Translations under genes and position numbers: made by a program
Notes under the pieces: generated by a model
Database searches by the model: none
What the model saw: only the letters and a program-made list of their open reading frames with translations
Told to the model about the DNA's origin: nothing
Part shown: one piece after another, positions 9,701 through 21,819 of the stretch
How the letters are laid out: every line of letters begins with the position of its first letter
How positions within the stretch are numbered: position 1 is the stretch's first letter
NCBI GenBank assembly: GCA_028023455.1
Contig: JAQFVV010000013.1
Span: forward strand, 1,550,001 to 1,614,000
Length of the DNA: 64,000 nucleotides
DNA from: Epiperipatus broadwayi
Lineage: Eukaryota; Onychophora; Udeonychophora; Euonychophora; Peripatidae
Reading direction: 5' to 3'

Positions 9701-11089
9701 TTGTATTTAATATTAAATATATATATACATATAATGGACTTTTTTTTTTTTGTCTATTAAAACAAATTTATATTTATAGCTTATAAAAAATACTCTATTG
9801 ATTGCAAGTTATGTTGAAGAGAAGCTATCAGATTTAAAACATAAAACAAAAATCGGCTCTTCTAGAAAAACTAATCGATAAACATGACTTTGATGATTCT
9901 TTGAAATAACTTTTCAAAAATCAGGGTCATTTCTTTAATTACTTTGAGTTTAATTGTATTTCAACTTTATATGACTGTTGAAATGAGTTTCTTGATTCAA
10001 AAAGGTTCGATACCAGATTTACTTTTTCATCTTCAAACAAAAAAAAATTATACCACATGGAGAATTTTATTTTATAAAATCTCGTCAGCTACACTGCACA
10101 TAAAGGGCCAAAGACTGTGTCTCTTTTTAGGCTTTGGACTCAGATTTTTTATTTGATCTAAACTAAGCTCAATTAAAATGCAATTAATTACAATGCTTTT
10201 CAATATTATCCTAAAGATTGCTTGATGCTTAATCAAAAACCACTTGTACAACAGACCATCTAGCTATCAATTTAACAGTTATGCTACAAAAAAAAATCAT
10301 CCAGATGTGCCTGGAAAACTTTTAATATCTTTACCCATCCAATAACTTTCCAGAAAAGTGTCTAATTAATTCCTATTTTCCAATACCAAAAAAAAGAATA
10401 AATATATATTTCTTTCTATAGACTGCATTCCATCATAGATTCCAACCACTTCCAGACAACAAGAAAACAATGGAAAGGATAATGTTTTTGATTAAACAGT
10501 ATAGCATCCAAATAAAAAAACATGATTACATTGTCAATATTAGGAAATTTTAATTCTCACTCCTTTCCAGTAGCAAAAAAAATGTATCACACTAAAAAAA
10601 AACATCACGGCCTCTGCCTATACATTACTTTTAAATAGCAAATTTATTTCTTTTTGTTCCTGTTCTGTCATATTGTGTTAGCTTGAGTAATCAGTAGATC
10701 CCAAATAGTAGAGCTTAATATCCTTATTTAGTAACGTTACTTCCAAAAATTTTCAATTATAAAAGCCAGAGGCTAGAGACTAGTTGGAGATTGAGCACTG
10801 CCATTTGGCATTTATTTATTACTCAAGTTTACACAAGGTGGAGAATGAGAATAAGGGAAATAGATTTTCTATTTCAATATTTATTAGTGCACTGACTGAA
10901 TAGAAAATAAATGAATATAAAGGGGAAAAAACAACAACTATAATGAAAAAGTGTTTTAAAACACAAAAGCCTTTTACTTTCAAACTAAATAAAGTAATAA
11001 CCTTTATGGATGTGCAATGTTATTATCTTTTCACTTAATCTGGCATGTTTTAAAAACCATGAATATTGGATTAACTGCATTGCACTTCG
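9701..11089. other. Non-coding stretch, nothing recognised
   Basis: AT-rich sequence with short A runs. The 70-codon open frame at 9944-10156 has no recognisable motif and no repeat match in the window, and I do not support it as a gene. Confidence 0.4.
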
Positions 11090-11455
11090 ATATGCACATG
11101 TATCATTATCATTTTCAACTATTATTTACCCATTCCAGGGTGATAATCTCTCCAAGTTTTATCTAGTTTCTTTATTTCATACCTCTTCTTCATACCACAT
11201 TAGTAAAGTTCCTTATTTCATACATCCTTACCATACATTATCTTTTTCTTGGAGTCCACTTTAAAACTTTGTCTGTCAATCTGTTATCATCTCTTCTACT
11301 AATATGTCCAGCCCAGTTTTTTTTTTCAATCTTTCACTTCTTCCAGTGATATCAGTGATACTCATTTATTCTCTCATCTATATTATTTTATTTTTGATCT
11401 CGTCTTGATATTCCTAACATACATCTCTCCATATTTTTTTGAGTAGTGTGAAGTA
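11090..11455 (-). pseudogene. RTE 3'-end fragment
   Basis: On the minus strand this matches the last part of the RTE copies at 7020-7200 and 18780-19000. At about 11130-11170 it parallels the WIELGETFILQWIDNG coding part, and at about 11280-11330 the GHITGRDDNR part. It starts near TTTTCAACTATTATTTACCC, the reverse of the GATAATGGTTGATAATG tail. Heavily mutated. Confidence 0.6.
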
Positions 11456-12119
11456 TATGCAACTTTGCTGCACTGTAGCTTAAATAAATAGTTTGTTTGA
11501 TACCAATAATTCCAAATATTTACTTTGTAATGAATAGAAATCCTTTAGACTTAAATTGGAGATATTTTTTATTGCTTATAAAAACTTTACAATTTTGAAG
11601 TTTAATGGAAAGCTTACAGTAATTAAATATTTAAAATGTAATAAAAACAAAATGAAGAAAACTTCTAAGTGATGTTTGTTTTAATATAAGTTGGACATTG
11701 TTTAGTAAAAGACAAATGGAATTATGTATATGCAAGTAAATAATACCTTTATTTTATAAATATTTGTAAGTAGTGAAGATGCATTATACAGTGAAAGAAT
11801 ATTGGTAAAAAAAAAAACATTAATATTTTAGCATGTCAAATGATCAAAAACAATTGCTATTTACAATTATGCTGTGTTTAGGGACTGGACTCTCACCATT
11901 AAACAAATATTGTTATGTAAATTACTTTTTTTTTCACTCATGAATGTGTAATAATGAGTTACTACTGCTATATTTACATATAAATCATGCATTAGCACTA
12001 GTTTTAGAAAGTAGTAAAGCAAAGTGAGATATTACTCTTTAAATATAGCTTTTTTTATAGTGCAAACAAATATAAGATTCTTTCTTTTGAAGATGACACC
12101 TGTGATAACGTTAACAGTC
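11456..12119. other. Non-coding stretch, nothing recognised
   Basis: AT-rich, no supported ORF or repeat. Confidence 0.4.
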
Positions 12120-12725
12120 AGAATGAGGCAGGGAATAAATTGAAAAGTGGAAAGGCAAGAAGTTTAGATGGATGGGCAGCAGAGATGGTGATGAATTTAG
12201 GACATAGGGCAAAAGTAAAATTATTATTGTGTTGTAATAAGATGGCACAGAAGAGAGTTTTTCTGGTAGTTGGAGTAATAAAGCAAGGCTACTATTTAAA
12301 GGAAAGGGTAAGAATCATAGAAAGTTAAACAATTACAGACCAATAGTAGTAACATCATTTTTATATAAAGTTTTCTCATATATGGTGGCTAGAAGGGTTG
12401 CAAAATGGATGGAAGAAAATAATATAGTGGGAGAAATGCAAGGTGGTTTTTGATCGGATACGCGTATAGGAGATAGTTTATTTGTAGTTACACAACTTAT
12501 GGATATGAGTCAGTATACAGGTAGACATGTATGGTTTTTATAGATATAAAGAAGATGTATGATAGAGTAAATAGAAATAGATTATGGGTAGGTTTAGTAA
12601 ATTTGGGAATGGATGGTTATTATTTGTTACATTTTATATTTTTTTATGAGAATGTAATCATTCAAAATATAGTAAAAAATAAACAATTGGAAACTATTAT
12701 TTTTAATATGAAAAATAATAATTAA
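12120..12725 (+). pseudogene. LINE reverse-transcriptase fragment (CR1-like relatives)
   Basis: Frame pieces read SGKARSLDGWAAEMVM (finger region, usual SGKAPG.DG), NNYRPIVVTSFLYKVF, IVGEMQGGF followed by RIGDSLFVVTQLMD, and FIDIKKMYDRVNRNRLW, which is RT motif A with the first catalytic Asp in the usual FLDIKKAYDRV context. Stops and frameshifts near 12326, 12450 and 12540 break it. It ends just after motif A, so motifs B and C are lost. It resembles the family at 1-2035 and 34090-35690, but the segments do not overlap, so common origin is inferred. Confidence 0.7.
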
Positions 12726-13019
12726 ATAAAATAATTTTGCAATTAATACTGTAATGATCGGAATGAGCTGATAACCGCATAAATCACCACCAGGATGACT
12801 TAAACTATCTCAACTCATTCCAACCTATATACTACCTCTTTTTTTTAAGGCTCAATGGTCAGGGAGAGGTAGAGACTCTTAAAACTAGATTATTAACTAT
12901 ATGACTTCCCTGTGGCAAACAAGACACTCAATGCAATATATATATAAAATACAAACACTTTATTAGTATTAAAATATAATACTCGAACTTTCAAAACTGG
13001 GCTTCACTCTTCTGTCTAC

Positions 13020-13655
13020 TAATACATCAGCTGCTGGAGGGGTAGGAATCATCATTAATAACAGGAAACCACCTTCTTCCTATAAAGTGCTTTACCATGA
13101 TGCCAATCTCATTGCAATCAAGCTTATATACAATCTAGTGAATTCATTGCTATTTATGTATACTGCCAGAACAACCCATTGACCTATTCTAGAATAATAC
13201 ACACCATAAATCTTATCACTGCAAACAACACAGGCCTTACAATCCTCTTGGGGGACTTCAACCTGCAGTATGATGTGTTCACATGGAAATACCTTCATCT
13301 CTTAGCCAGGGGTTTCATAAATGGCATAGGTTTCTTCCCTGCGGATGCATACTCATTCTATACGAAGGGCTCTAGAACACTGATTGACCTAATGTTTTAT
13401 ACCTCAGAGCTGCACTATGGTTTGGAAGCCAAGCTTCAACCCATTCGCTTCTCAGACCATCTTGCCCTGATAGCATCTCTAGATCTGGACTCCTACACTC
13501 CCATAGATTACAATAAAACAATCAGAATTATAACTAAAGCTGCTGCCACGGAAGCTGTTTTCTCAGATGCCTACATACTCTTTGAAAAAATTGACATTCT
13601 TAACATAAATCCAGAAGAAGCTGGTTCGCCTTCACAGGCATCCTCCAAACCATAA
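13020..13655 (+). pseudogene. LINE family B endonuclease (APE type)
   Basis: GGVGIIINNRKP starts the visible domain in one frame. A frameshift near 13150 leads into NPLTYSRIIHTINL, then TILLGDFNLQYD (catalytic Asp and Asn), then SRTLIDLMFY and RFSDHLALIA (the Ser-Asp-His end). The first Asn/Glu blocks are missing, so the 5' end is truncated near 12986. The following linker ends at a stop at 13655. Confidence 0.8.
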
Positions 13656-14108
13656 TCATACAGCACACCAAAAAACATAAAGGGTCAACAACCCTTATGA
13701 AAGGGCTTGATCTGCTACACCATAGGATTAAAAATTTCTCAAGTGATGGTACTATAGACAACCTCCTATTACTTAAAACACAGTACAAGCAGAAACAAGC
13801 TGCGATTGCTGAAATAATAGCAACAAAGAATGCTAGGTTATACTTACCTGGCCAACACTGCTAGACATATGGCTATCTCAGATGGGCTCTGGGGGCAAGA
13901 AAGAAACAAAAAACTCTTTTGTCCCACCTCATTGGTGGTAGCCATACCTCCGGCAACCAAATGCTCATCCAAATTGAGTCATATTTCAAAAACCGCCTAT
14001 CAAACTCTGTAACCTACCCCACAAATCAGTGGCATGAGACATCACAAAACAATGAACATGGAATAACAATATCAAACATCAAAAACCGCTTGGCCGCCCT
14101 ACCGTCCA

Positions 14109-15343
14109 ATGTCCATCCCAGGACTACACGGCATTCCAAAGTTAATACTTACGCACCTTGAGAATTTCACAGCTCCCATAGTATTAAAACTAATTAACCA
14201 TCTTGCAAACAGCAAAAAAACTATCCCCAAACTTTATCCCATAGCGATGGTCCCCTTCCTTAAGAAAAACCGGGACCCATCTGCTCTATCTAGCATAAGA
14301 CCAATCTCCATGACCCCAATTCTGTTAAAGGTCATTGAAGGTGTAATCAAGGAGAAAATACAAGATGTTATTCTGGACAACATATTCCAGTTGCAATTCG
14401 CAGAGAAGGGCTCATCCACACTCTCTGCAATCGGGGAGGTAAAAATTCTCTGTGATCATATCAGATCCAAGAATCTATACAAACCCATTGCCATTCAGCT
14501 AGACATCTCTGAAGCATTTGATTCAGTAGATGTCAACATCCTGCTCAGTTGCCTCTCAGCACTAGACATTCCTACTCAAATCATTCAGATATTGGACAAT
14601 CTACTAAATAACAGATTGGTCCACATATCCCTGAATGGTTTCTTTACAGATGGTTTTATTCCTTCAAGATCCATACCCCAAGGATCTTCACTTAGCGGTC
14701 TCCTATTTATACTCTACTTAAACCCCCTTCTTAAACAGATTGAGGCAGAACTTCCAGGAATCTATATACCCAGCTGAAGAACCACTGTAAAGCATTTGCC
14801 TACATGGATAATGTCCTTGTCACCCTACCCTCCCAAAAATATCTAAAACCTCTCATCCAAATAATCAGAAAATTTTCCGAATCCTCCAAACTTTCCTTCA
14901 ACCTCAACAAGTCATCGGCCTGGAAAATCAACACCGGCAAGAAGATATCATCACCTTTCTCAGCAAACTCCCAAAACTTTTTGGGGTTTCCCATATACAA
15001 ATCACCGCAAGCCATGTCAATACAAATACAGAATTCCATCATTGAAGCCACCACCAACACAGTTAAAAACCTTGCCAAGGTTTATTTATCACTGCAAGGG
15101 AAAATCTCTCTCCTCAATATCAAGGTAATGGCCAAGATTAGCTACTATCTACCCATAATTAATATGACAAAGATTTTCAATACAAAAATCAACCGAAGCT
15201 GTGCACGGCTTTTGTGGAATGGTAAGACAGCGGTCATAGGAATTGAACGCATGCAGCGACATAGTAAAAATAATGGTATGTCATTGCACGCAACGTTTTC
15301 TATATATTACCAAAAGTGCCACTCTCTTATCCACATCCTATAA
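14109..15343 (+). pseudogene. LINE family B reverse transcriptase with YMDN active site
   Basis: RT motifs in order: SIRPISMTPILLKV (finger), FAEKGSSTLSAI, IQLDISEAFDSVDV (motif A), SIPQGSSLSGLLFILYL (motif B), then after a frameshift AYMDNVLVTLPS (motif C), LSFNLNKSSAWKIN (motif D) and NFLGFPI (motif E). The usual YxDD is YMDN, so the second catalytic Asp is Asn and the enzyme would be inactive. The opposite-strand sister copy has YVDD, which shows the Asn is a lesion. Confidence 0.85.
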
Positions 15344-15562
15344 AAAAAATTTCCCCAGATTGTAGCGGAACAACCAGTCATTCCATCAGACAGACCTCCA
15401 CCTTCAAAGATAAGCTGGCTAAATCAGATACTTGACTACCTTTTCGCTCACAATGGGCACTCTACCCTAGTATTCAGAAAAAAAATCTCCATTTGGGATG
15501 CTCATAGCCTGCTATTTCCCACACAAAACTCTACCATTCCTTACCTCGGTGGTAACAATCAG

Positions 15563-16042
15563 GTGGTCACCAGGTTTTTCAAGAATCTCAAGCTGGAGCC
15601 AAGGTTCCTGGACTTTCTAGTGAAAATCAACCTGAATTCACTCCAGACAAACTGGTTCCTGAACTACAGGAGATTCCTCAAGAATATAGATCCTACGTGT
15701 CACAACTGCCATAGGACCTGTGAAACCTTTGATCATATGATAAATGATTGCCCAGCATATAACAAAATCAGAACTTTCATTACTTACCACTGCCACATTT
15801 CCCTGAACAAAATCTTAAATATTAAATGCTGCTTCCTGTCCAGGGATTATGTCACCACAAGACTCTCAACCTTTCTCACTTATGCCATCTGGATGGCCAG
15901 ATGTCGCAACAAGTTTACCTTTCCTCATCCCAAGCCTGAAGACACATTCATTTCCAAGCTAAAGGAATTTCGCCATAAGGACAGAATAATCTCATCCAGA
16001 TTTTTATTTGACAACACATGTAGCCTGATTAAGCTGGATTAA
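15563..16042 (+). pseudogene. LINE family B C-terminal zinc-knuckle domain
   Basis: A 159-codon open frame. It holds the knuckle CHNCHRTCETFDHMINDC (CX2CX8HX4C) about a third of the way in, preceded by VTRFFKNLKLEPRFLDFLVK, which matches the LIRIFKRWSLEAKFLDFLLK segment of the copy at 62064-62333. Such knuckles close the ORF2 of many APE-type LINEs and are thought to bind nucleic acid. A stop at 16040 ends the ORF. Confidence 0.8.
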
Positions 16043-16160
16043 CAACACCAGTAACCACATCAGAACATTTGGTTGCCTGACTAACATGGATTACTATTTT
16101 TTTTTGATTGACAATTGTATCATTATTACATATGGTTTTTCAATAAAATTATTTATAAAT

Positions 16161-17719
16161 AAAATTACAAATAAATAAAAGAAATGACTACCGCTTAATT
16201 AGGTTACTAGATTCATAAGATAATGGAAAATAAATGAATTAGGGAAGTACACATGTCAAAGTTTCAATGTAGAACAGATATAGAAATAAGGGACCTCGGA
16301 TGATAAACACGTTTGATATTTGGAGCAGATATTCCTCAAGCAAATAAAGTGGTTAAATAGATAAATGTATAACTTTCGTGATCATGACCAATAATTGCTG
16401 AAATATTCAGGCTTTAAGATATACAGGGGATAACAAAGGTGGTACTGAGTTGCTAAAATAATAAAACAATTAAATAACAAGGTGGACTGGAACATGATTG
16501 CCTCCGCGATGTCATATCCAAGTCTTATAATCAGGCAACGAAGGGAATATATTTGCTTTTGAAGGAATGAGCGTTTTCATATGACCTTTAATAACTCATT
16601 AATCGGCAAGAACGATCCACTGCATTGGTAACAAAAAATAATAAGACCCACTGGGTATGGAAAACAAAAAGGAATGCTCTCGCATTTTGCGTGGAACTTA
16701 TTTAGAATGAACCTGTCAAATTAGATTTTCGAAGCAGAAGATATACGCATTGAAATAAAACAACCCATTAATGCTATATTTATATAAAATAATATTATCG
16801 AGATTATAGCCTCAGTAAATATTACTTACGTAATCAATGTGCATTTAATAAATTTATAATTATAAAATAATAAAATATTTGGACTTAAAATTTAAATCTA
16901 TATAAAGAAATGTAAATGGTCATACCATACGTTTATCATATGCAGATATCTATTCTATAGGCTAAATCAAGGCCTACGCAGTTATGATATATAATAAAAG
17001 ATTTTACAAAGAAATTAATCCCTGCTTAATTAGAGATTTGCCCATAGGTCTTACATATACAGTATACAGAATTGTTGATACGATAGCCTACGATGATAAG
17101 ATATTAAAATTGAATTAAAAGATTTAAAGAATTAAACTATCGTATCATGCAGTACGCATATTTATTTGTCAAAAGAAAATAGAAACTAAATTTTAACTTT
17201 CAGCTTCGATCATTAAATTTATTTTAAAAACTGAAAGTTGTTTATAACCACATATGCGCAGTATACATATATACTTGTCTCTTCTAAAAGTAAATGAAGT
17301 TTTAACTTTTATTTTGTTTTAAGTTGTTTTTTTTTTTAAAAAAAAGTGTTTGTGAACCATTCATAATTGCGTTAATGGCTGAGATTATATATTTGAAATA
17401 ACAGATTTCAATAGACAAATTTAAAAATAAATAAACACAAATTAGAATCAGAGGGAGATGGATTGAAATATCTTGCTTTTATTTAATTATTGGACTTTCT
17501 TTAGATAATGTCAAATATTTTAATCATTGAAATATTTTCCTAATTTACCTCCGTCTGATTCTTAAACAATAAGTCTAGCAAAATTTAAGAAAGATAGAGT
17601 ATATATATATATTGCAATAGTCGAACTTCCTTACTATATATATACGATTAATTAAGCGTGCATTATAACACAATAAGAAAATATTTAAATAAGACAATAC
17701 AAATGTCTAAATGATCAAG
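16161..17719. other. Non-coding stretch, nothing recognised
   Basis: AT-rich sequence. A short TATATATATA inverted motif lies near 17600-17645. No gene or repeat is supported. Confidence 0.4.
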
Positions 17720-19006
17720 ATGTACCAGATGATTAGAATAATGCAGTATTAATATTAATATTTAAAAAAGGTGATAAAGAAGATACAAAATTTTAACCAA
17801 GATAATTACAACTCGTTTACAGAGAACATTGGATTTCCACCAACCAAGAGAACAAGCTGGATTTAAAAGTGGTTTTAGTACAGTAGATCATATTCAGGTA
17901 TTGAGAGAAGTTATAGAAAGAACTATTGAATATAAGCTGTCATTATGCTTTGGATTTGTAGATTATGAAAAGGCATTTGATTCTATAAACATTTCTTCAG
18001 TGATTAAAGCATTGGATCATCAAGGTATAGATCCAGGATATTGTCATATTTTAAAGAATATTTATAAAAATGCATCAGCAACAATTAGATTATGTAATAA
18101 TACTGGGAAAGACAACATTGAGATGGGTATAAGACAGGGTGACTCCACATCTCCAAAACTTTTTACAGCAGTGCTGCAAGAAGTATTTTATGGATTAAAA
18201 TGGGAAACTAAAGGAGTGAAAATAAATGGAGATTATTTAAGTCATTTAGATTTTTCAGATGATGCTGTTGTTTTTGCAAATAATGCTTTAGAGCTGCAGT
18301 AAATGTTGCAGGAGTTATCAGATGAAAGTAGGACTAAAGATAAATGTTAAAAAGACTAAAGTGATGTTTAATGGATTTTCTTAAAATATGAAAATAAAGA
18401 TTGATTATGATGAATTAGAAGAAATTAACAGTTACAAATACCTTGGTTAGATTATTAATACAGATAGAAACATAATGGATGAAATTAATCATAGAATTAA
18501 ACTTGGAGTGCTTTTGGTAGAAATAACTTGATACTAAAAGAAAATATGCCTATGTGTTCGAAAAGGAAGGTTTTAATAAATGTGTTTTACCAGTTCTTAC
18601 TTACAGATCTGAGACTTGGACACTTAATAGAAGAGCAATACATAGACTTCAGACCACTCAAAGAAGTGTGGAGAGATGCTATGTTGGGAATAACAAGAAG
18701 AGATCGAAAATGCAATATATGGGTAAGAGAACAAACAGGTGTTGCTAACCTTATTGAAAAAATTAAAAGACTGGAGTTGGGCTGGACATATTGCTAAAAG
18801 AGATGATAATAGATGAACAATTAAAATCTTAAACTGGATTCCAAGAGATTGTAAAAGACCCATAAAGAGACCACATGTGAGATGGATGGATGAAATAAGA
18901 AAGTGTGTAGGGGTGATGTGGATAAGAGAAGCTAAAGATCGGAGAAAATGGATTGAACTTGAAGAGACCTTCATCCTGCAGTGGATTGATAATGGTTGAT
19001 GATGAT
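17720..19006 (+). mobile_element. RTE-type LINE, 5'-truncated copy
   Basis: Same family as 4816-7210 but starting within RT. The best open frame (17829-18302) reads QPREQAGFKSGFSTVDHIQ, then LCFGFVDYEKAFDSI (motif A), GIRQGDSTSPKLFTAVLQ (motif B) and LSHLDFSDDAVVFA (motif C, with FSDD for FADD). Later frames give LTYRSETWTL-like thumb sequence and the RPHVRWMDEIRK tail. A small deletion near 17790 removes part of the RPISLL-type finger motif. The element ends in GGTTGATGATGATAAAT. Stops and frameshifts (18300, 18450, 18500) make it dead. Confidence 0.85.
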
Positions 19007-20048
19007 AAATATCTAAATAATACGATAATAAATATATTTTACAGAATGGTTAATATATAATTGTTTAAAGCAAAGAAAGAGAGGCTTTTATTATTCAAAA
19101 TTTATCATTTCAATTAAATTATTATTTTATTAGACCTTTGAAGGATGTTGCAAACAGAAGGTTGGCTGATCATTCTATGATATTACACATTGGGGCTTTG
19201 TGTTGACAGCAATGGCATAGCATGTCAGAGGCAGGGGTTTTATCAGCATGGCATCCTATAATACGAGGGAACTCCATACTCAGCTGCACTGGAGCTGGAC
19301 AGAGAAATTGTGGTGATCTACTCACTCATAGTGTGAAATGATTTAACAACTTTAAAACTTTACAAGAAAATTCTTCCAGAAATGTACAGTAACTAAACTC
19401 TGCAAGAAGTGTACTCTTTCTGAAGTTTACAATTACAAACTCTAGAAGAAGTATACAATAACTCTCCCAAATATTTTTGCAATAACTCTCAAGAAGTTTT
19501 TTTTACAATAGCTAAAATTCTTTTCCCTGCTACCAATATATATAGCTCTCAAAAACAAAGCCATCCGGATCTCCAAATTAATTAACAATTTAAGAAAAAT
19601 TATTTTCTTTATTATCTAAAAAAATCTCACTGATATAATTTTAATACAATTTAATTTTGAAATTTTACTAATTGCATTTCTTAATTAAATTCAGCATGTC
19701 CTTAATATTATCTGATTCTACATGTTTTGACACCTTTTCTCTAAATAATTATAAAATTAGAATCTAATTTATACATTCTCTTGATATCAATTGGATTTTT
19801 AATTAATTAATTAGAAAGTTAAACTTTCTTTGTTGATTTGAAACCCCATCTTTTTTACACATACCATTTTAATAAAATTACATTTTTTATATATTAAAAT
19901 TTTTTTTAAAATGTCTTAATATTTTCAACTTAATAGCAAAATATATACATGAAGCACATATATATGATGTATATATATGACTGCTTCAGTACATATTTTA
20001 ATCAGCAGATATATCTTCAATCTAATTAACTAAAATGTTTTTTCATAG
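19007..20048. other. Intronic or upstream spacer of the DGK gene
   Basis: AT-rich sequence. Between 19340 and 19520 a loose word similar to AAGAAGTGTACAATAACTCT recurs at 25-60 base spacing without a clear array. No upstream DGK exon was found in 1-20048. Confidence 0.4.
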
Positions 20049-20153
20049 GTAATTACTCCTTTTCGTTGCCTGATTCTTTGTGCTGAAACACGTAAGGAGA
20101 TGGAAGATTGGATAAGTGCACTCAAATCAGTAGGAAATAAAGAATATTATGAG
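20049..20153 (+). CDS. DGKD/DGKH: Diacylglycerol kinase delta/eta class, exon encoding end of PH domain
   Basis: 35 codons, phase 0 at both ends, bounded by TTTCATAG before and GTAATT after. The peptide opens [20 protein letters not shown] and continues WISALKSV, the last strand and C-terminal helix of the PH domain of type II DGKs, with the invariant Trp of the PH helix. In vertebrate DGK delta and eta the same junction (helix, then a short linker, then the first C1 finger) is conserved. DGKs phosphorylate diacylglycerol to phosphatidic acid at membranes. The PH domain assists membrane targeting. Earlier exons lie upstream of the window. Which paralogue this is cannot be told, and invertebrates usually have one gene for delta/eta. 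Confidence 0.92.
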
Positions 20154-20400
20154 GTAATTTTATTTCTAGTAAAGTGGACATTATATGTAATTATTTTAAA
20201 TAATTCACTGTAGATACAAAGACTCTTTCCAGAGGAACATTGAAGGACAAATACCAGGCTAGTCAAATAGTGAATGTGAAGCTAAGCATGAATATAATCC
20301 AGTTACTGATCAATAATTAAATGTCAATGCACTAACTGCCTAAAAGAAAAATCTTACTTCTTGAAAATCTAAACTTTAAATTAAACATAGCTCAATATAT

Positions 20401-20625
20401 ATTAGCCGAGAGGTCATCGCAACCACCTTGCAAGCAAGAAGTTGGTTGAAGAGGGTTGTGGGTTCGCATCCCGGCTGATGCTATGACATATGAGAAAAAA
20501 AATATGTGTAAACAAAGGGAATAATCACTTATCCTCGGGCTCTATTCTTGATTCCTTTGTTCAACATTTTGAGTGATTTTAAGTCATAGCCTGAGGAAAA
20601 GTGATTACTCTCTTTGTTTACCTTG
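20401..20625 (+). mobile_element. tRNA-derived SINE-like element with hairpin body
   Basis: An A-box-like TAGCCGAGAGG at 20403-20413 and a B-box-like GGTTCGCATCC at 20461-20471 are 58 bases apart, as in polymerase III promoters of tRNA genes. The T-arm is followed by CCGGCTG, which can pair with part of the GCCGAG start. A body of about 150 bp follows, whose two ends are inverted copies: GTAAACAAAGGGAATAATCA (20508 on) and its diverged reverse complement ending at 20621. No good anticodon arm is clear, so this is not a working tRNA gene. Boundaries are approximate. Confidence 0.6.
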
Positions 20626-20674
20626 AAAATCTGAAAATTATTTTAAGTTTCACCTGATACAGATTTAAATATAT

Positions 20675-20725
20675 TATAGGATGTCAGGTTGGGATGCTAA
20701 CCACCGAGTTTCAAATCCCAACAAT
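20675..20725 (+). other. Possible tRNA-like (B-box) fragment
   Basis: GGTTGGGATGCTAACCACCGA is followed by GTTTCAAATCCCAAC, where GGTTGGGAT pairs with ATCCCAAC and GTTTCAAATCC resembles a B-box. No A-box is seen. Probably a SINE scrap. Confidence 0.3.
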
Positions 20726-21303
20726 TTTTTTTTTTAAATCAATATATTTGAAGTCTATAGTAATAAATAATCTTGAAACAGAACCAACACCATTCTAATT
20801 TCCCCTCCCCTGTCTTTGATCTGTTTTTATGATCCTAAAATGAGTTCTATGGAAATAATATTAACATATTACTTGCTTTATCTTTTTTTGAACTATTGTT
20901 TTACTGCATCAGTCAGTCATTCACAAATCAAAGTCCCAATGTAACATTTTCTCGTATATTTAACTTTTTTTAATTGAAATGAAGTACAATTCTGTTATTA
21001 TATGTATAATTAATTTGTTACATTTTTATTTACCATTGTTAAACTCACTCCACTCACAACTTTGACACCATCCACCTCAGATAAATACAATGATTATTAA
21101 TCATTTTCTAAACTAGAGATTATCTCTAGCACAGATATAAACCTCAGTTAAAGATTATTATCTTATTTTTTAATTTTAAACTTACACACACTTGAGTTAT
21201 TCAACCTTTCTCTTTCCCATGTGTAATATCTTTATAGATATATTAAACAACCTCCATATTTCCCTATTCTTTTTAAATTCATATAAATAAAGATACAATA
21301 AAA

Positions 21304-21370
21304 GATAAATAACCCCCAAAATGCATTTCTTGCTGAACCAGCACTCATCAGTTGGCCCAGGTCACCATCT
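21304..21370 (-). ncRNA. Type I hammerhead ribozyme, intact core (copy F)
   Basis: On the minus strand: stem I strand GGGCCAA, core CTGATGA (complement of 21345-21351), stem II GTGCT/AGCAA-like with loop GGTTC, then GAAA (21326-21329), a very short stem III, and a TTTTGGGG return strand that pairs with CCAA. All core bases are conserved. Stem III could be only two pairs, so activity as a dimer is more likely than as a monomer. Confidence 0.65.
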
Positions 21371-21730
21371 CCTATATGTATCTCTATTATATGAAGAGTA
21401 TTTATCCATAATAAATTGTTACATTTTTATTTACCATTGTCAAACTCATTCCACTCACAACTTTGACACCTTCCACCTCAGATAAATACAATAATGATTA
21501 TTACTAATCATTTTCTAAACTAGAGATTATCTCTAGCACAGATATAAACTTTAAACCTCAGTTAAAGATTAATATATCTGATTTTTTAATTTTGAACATA
21601 CACACACATGAAGTTATTCACCTTTCTCTTTCCTATGTGTAATATCTTTATAGATATATTAAACAACCTCCATACTTCCCCATTCTTTTTAAATTCATAT
21701 AAATAAAGATAAAATAAAAGACAAATGCCC

Positions 21731-21764
21731 CCCAATATGAATTTCATGCTGAACCAGCACTCAT
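21731..21764 (-). ncRNA. Truncated hammerhead (copy G)
   Basis: Minus strand: only ATGAG of the core, stem II TGCTGGTTCAGCA, GAAA and TTCATATTGGGG remain. The element ends inside the CTGATGA core at 21764. Confidence 0.6.
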
Positions 21765-21819
21765 ATTCTTTAAAAACTATTCTCTTAATAAATTTTTTAC
21801 AATCTTTAATTTTTCTGTA

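Larger units (their letters stand above)
12986..16160 (+). mobile_element. Non-LTR retrotransposon, family B, nearly complete ORF2
   Basis: A + strand LINE with endonuclease (about 13020-13500), RT (about 14100-14800), thumb/connection (14800-15340) and a C-terminal CCHC knuckle (15697-15750). An AATAAA-type AT tail follows to about 16160. A second, opposite-strand copy of the same family occupies 61710-64000. Frameshifts occur near 13160, 13650, 13840, 14140, 14775 and 15340, and the RT active site is mutated. The clade is not settled. The knuckle form CX2CX8HX4C and domain order occur in several APE-type clades (R1, I, LOA, Jockey). Confidence 0.85.
21015..21769 (-). mobile_element. Hammerhead-ribozyme repeat (family 2), tandem dimer, monomer 401 bp
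   Basis: Two direct copies start with TTGTTACATTTTTATTTACC at 21015 and 21416. They share CACTCACAACTTTGACACC, CTCAGATAAATACAAT, CTAGAGATTATCTCTAG, TCTTTATAGATATATTAAAC and the ribozyme in the same order. The first ribozyme is complete (minus strand, 21304-21370). The second stops inside its core at about 21764, so the array ends within the ribozyme. No ORF. The dimeric arrangement with a ribozyme per monomer is what retrozymes show. CTAGAGATTATCTCTAG is itself a perfect short palindrome. Confidence 0.75.
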
